Shown: positions 4,781 through 5,936 of the stretch, piece by piece | How the letters are laid out: each line of letters opens with the position of its first letter | Position numbering within the stretch: position 1 is the first letter of the stretch | NCBI GenBank assembly: GCA_964526375.1 | Contig: CAZGLK010000048.1 | Location: 1-5,936, forward strand | Direction of reading: 5' to 3' | DNA from: CAZGLK01 sp964526375 | Lineage (GTDB): Bacteria > Patescibacteriota > Minisyncoccia > JACQLN01 | Length of the DNA: 5,936 nt | Translations under genes and position numbers: made by a program | The notes under the pieces: generated by a model | What the model saw: the letters and a program-made list of their open reading frames with translations, nothing else | Databases searched by the model: none | What the model was told of the DNA's origin: nothing

Positions 4781-5203
4781 TCAAACCCTCTTTTTTCTCA
4801 CCTCCTGAATGCGGGGATTTTTGGAAATCGTTGAATCAGAAACACTTCCCTGCAATTGTTTCCAATAATCTCCGTTAGTATTTCCGTTGCCGTTAAAAGC
4901 GCCGGCTGTTTTTATTTTCTGCAACAAACGCACCAAAAAATTATCAATCCGCAAAACGATGATATGGAACTTATAAAGCGCCCGGCCAACTATCTTTAAA
5001 AAGATCTCTTTATACTTTGCCTCTCTATAAAAAGTTTTTAGGTGAAGCAAAAAGATACGAACCTTAGCCGAATCTTCCTGCAGGCGCTCTGTTATTACCG
5101 AATCGGGAATAGCCACTAGTTCCGGTATTTTTTGCGTTACTTTATACCAAAGCCCGCCGGCGCCGGCCAAAAAAATAAGTAAAAGAGTAATATCTATAAT
5201 CAT
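4781..5203 (-). CDS. Small single-pass membrane protein of unknown function
   Basis: The product is 140 residues and I do not recognise its family. One hydrophobic segment at about 2-20 (IDITLLLIFLAGAGG) is followed by WYKVTQKIPEL. A long, probably helical, charged and basic region spans about 25-100, with repeated Lys, Arg and Phe. A Gly/Asn-rich stretch (GNGNTNGDYW) and a Lys/Arg-rich tail ending RKKRV close the protein. This suggests an N-terminally anchored protein with a cytoplasmic basic domain that might touch nucleic acid or phospholipid; that is inference only. It begins 56 bases after tsf ends and may share its transcript. There is no Shine-Dalgarno sequence before the ATG. The stop is TGA, consistent with the standard code. 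Confidence 0.75.
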   Translation of the reverse strand: MIIDITLLLIFLAGAGGLWYKVTQKIPELVAIPDSVITERLQEDSAKVRIFLLHLKTFYREAKYKEIFLKIVGRALYKFHIIVLRIDNFLVRLLQKIKTAGAFNGNGNTNGDYWKQLQGSVSDSTISKNPRIQEVRKKRV

Positions 5204-5259
5204 ATTTTAATTGCCAAAAGTCTAAGGACGAAGGACTAAAACTTTCTCAACAAAAAAAC

Positions 5260-5847
5260 TTACACCTCAAACCTGATGAACTTTCCTATTTTTATATTCT
5301 CGCCGAACTTGCCGGCCGCTTCCCTAACGACTGCCCCGACAGTTTTATCCTGATCTTTTACAAAGGGCTGTTCCAACAAAGAAAGAGGCGCGAAGCGGGC
5401 TTTTAGTTTACCCTCCACTATTTCCTCGATTATATGGCTTGGTTTATTTAATCCACTCACCTCCTCTGCTAAACGGCTTTTCTCCGCCTGCCATAATTCT
5501 TTGGGTACTGCCTCCAAAGACAAATAAACAGGCCGCATGGCCGCTATTTGCATAGCCAAATCGTGCGCCAATTCTTTAAAGGCCGCGCTTCTTGCCACAA
5601 AGTCGGTTTCGCAAAGTAACTCCACCATAGCCCCGACCCGATGGTTAGAATGTATATAAGACTCTACGAGTCCGGCCGCGGTTTCCCTGCTAGCCCTTTT
5701 CTCAGCAATACCTCCAAGCCGTTGTTCAATCCACTTAAAAGCTTTCTCTGTATTTCCTCCATTTTCTTCCAAGGCCTTTTTCACGTCCGCAACTCCGGCA
5801 CCGGTCTTTTCTCTTAATTCCTTTATCTGTTGAGTGGTAATTATCAT
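5260..5847 (-). CDS. tsf: Elongation factor Ts
   Basis: EF-Ts is the guanine-nucleotide exchange factor that releases GDP from EF-Tu during protein synthesis. The 195-residue product opens with IKELREKTGAGVADVKKALE, the conserved N-terminal UBA-like domain that contacts EF-Tu. It carries the exchange motif TDFVAR at about residues 79-84 and ends with the conserved C-terminal block KTVGAVVREAAGKFG...GKFIRFEV. The length matches the short EF-Ts form (for example Thermus) rather than the 283-residue E. coli protein. I chose the ATG at 5847 because the family starts at MIITTQQIK; the frame stays open upstream to the right edge, including a TTG at 5904, but that extension has no family counterpart. 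No Shine-Dalgarno sequence is visible. In many bacteria rpsB precedes tsf; the 89 bases visible here are too few to judge. Confidence 0.97.
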   Translation of the reverse strand: MIITTQQIKELREKTGAGVADVKKALEENGGNTEKAFKWIEQRLGGIAEKRASRETAAGLVESYIHSNHRVGAMVELLCETDFVARSAAFKELAHDLAMQIAAMRPVYLSLEAVPKELWQAEKSRLAEEVSGLNKPSHIIEEIVEGKLKARFAPLSLLEQPFVKDQDKTVGAVVREAAGKFGENIKIGKFIRFEV

Positions 5848-5894
5848 AAAATAGTCTTTGCCGTGACAAAATGTAACTTCCAAAGACCTCTTGC

Positions 5895-5903
5895 ATAATA
5901 ACA
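5895..5903 (-). promoter_or_regulatory. Possible extended -10 promoter of tsf
   Basis: On the minus strand TGT precedes TATTAT, five of six to TATAAT and in extended -10 form. A weak -35 (CTGAAA) lies about 15 bases upstream. Transcription would begin near 5888, leaving a leader of about 40 bases before the ATG at 5847. This would allow tsf to be transcribed independently of an upstream gene. Confidence 0.35.
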
Positions 5904-5936
5904 ATTCTACTGCAATTTCAGGATTTTGGCTGCAAA

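Noticed and set aside
5848..5904. tsf start at the TTG at 5904
   Set aside because: EF-Ts proteins begin at the MIITTQQIK position; the extra residues resemble no EF-Ts N-terminus and contain the probable promoter region.
5908..5936. End of rpsB upstream of tsf
   Set aside because: A short frame ends with TAG near 5907, but the nine residues visible (FAAKILKLQ) are too few to identify ribosomal protein S2.

Overview
The window looks like a fragment of a Patescibacteria/CPR genome, probably Parcubacteria-like. This is inferred from gene content and style, not from a marker phylogeny. Supporting signs are a short EF-Ts of about 195 residues, start codons without a clear Shine-Dalgarno sequence, a very large secreted protein of Ig-like modules ending in a KNH-like domain (a type frequent in this group), tRNA genes without encoded CCA, and dispersed GC-rich words such as GCCTGCCCGCC. 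Every gene I can support lies on the minus strand, so transcription runs from right to left.

Right end (5936-4781): tsf, encoding elongation factor Ts, is followed after a short gap by a small single-pass membrane protein of unknown function. Centre right (4748-4416): a dense tRNA region. In transcription order it holds three tRNA 5' halves, each stopping in the anticodon loop, then one complete tRNA-Thr(TGT), then two tRNA 3' halves. All the breaks fall at about the same place, after nucleotide 35 on the 5' side and before nucleotide 36 on the 3' side. This is the most unusual part of the window. It could be debris of tandem tRNA duplication, interrupted or split tRNA genes, or a misassembly.

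Centre (4385-3478): a LAGLIDADG homing-endonuclease gene with its own strong promoter, placed so that the transcript should be nearly leaderless. The last dozen codons of this gene overlap the 5' half of a tRNA-Tyr gene, and its stop codon lies in the tRNA anticodon loop. Downstream, 3477-3161 is non-coding. It carries a GC-rich stretch, a perfect 38-bp palindrome that probably terminates the tRNA-Tyr transcript, two mutually exclusive hairpins, a perfect 9-bp DnaA-box match and a likely promoter.

Left half (3160-1): one uninterrupted reading frame of 1053 codons that runs off the left edge. It encodes a secreted surface protein with a signal peptide, a short helical segment, about seven cysteine-paired beta-sandwich modules, a Pro-Thr linker and the start of a KNH-like domain. 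The plus-strand frames across this gene are shadows. The genes form no obvious pathway together: tsf and the tRNAs serve translation, the endonuclease is a selfish element lodged among the tRNAs, and the surface protein is a separate unit.
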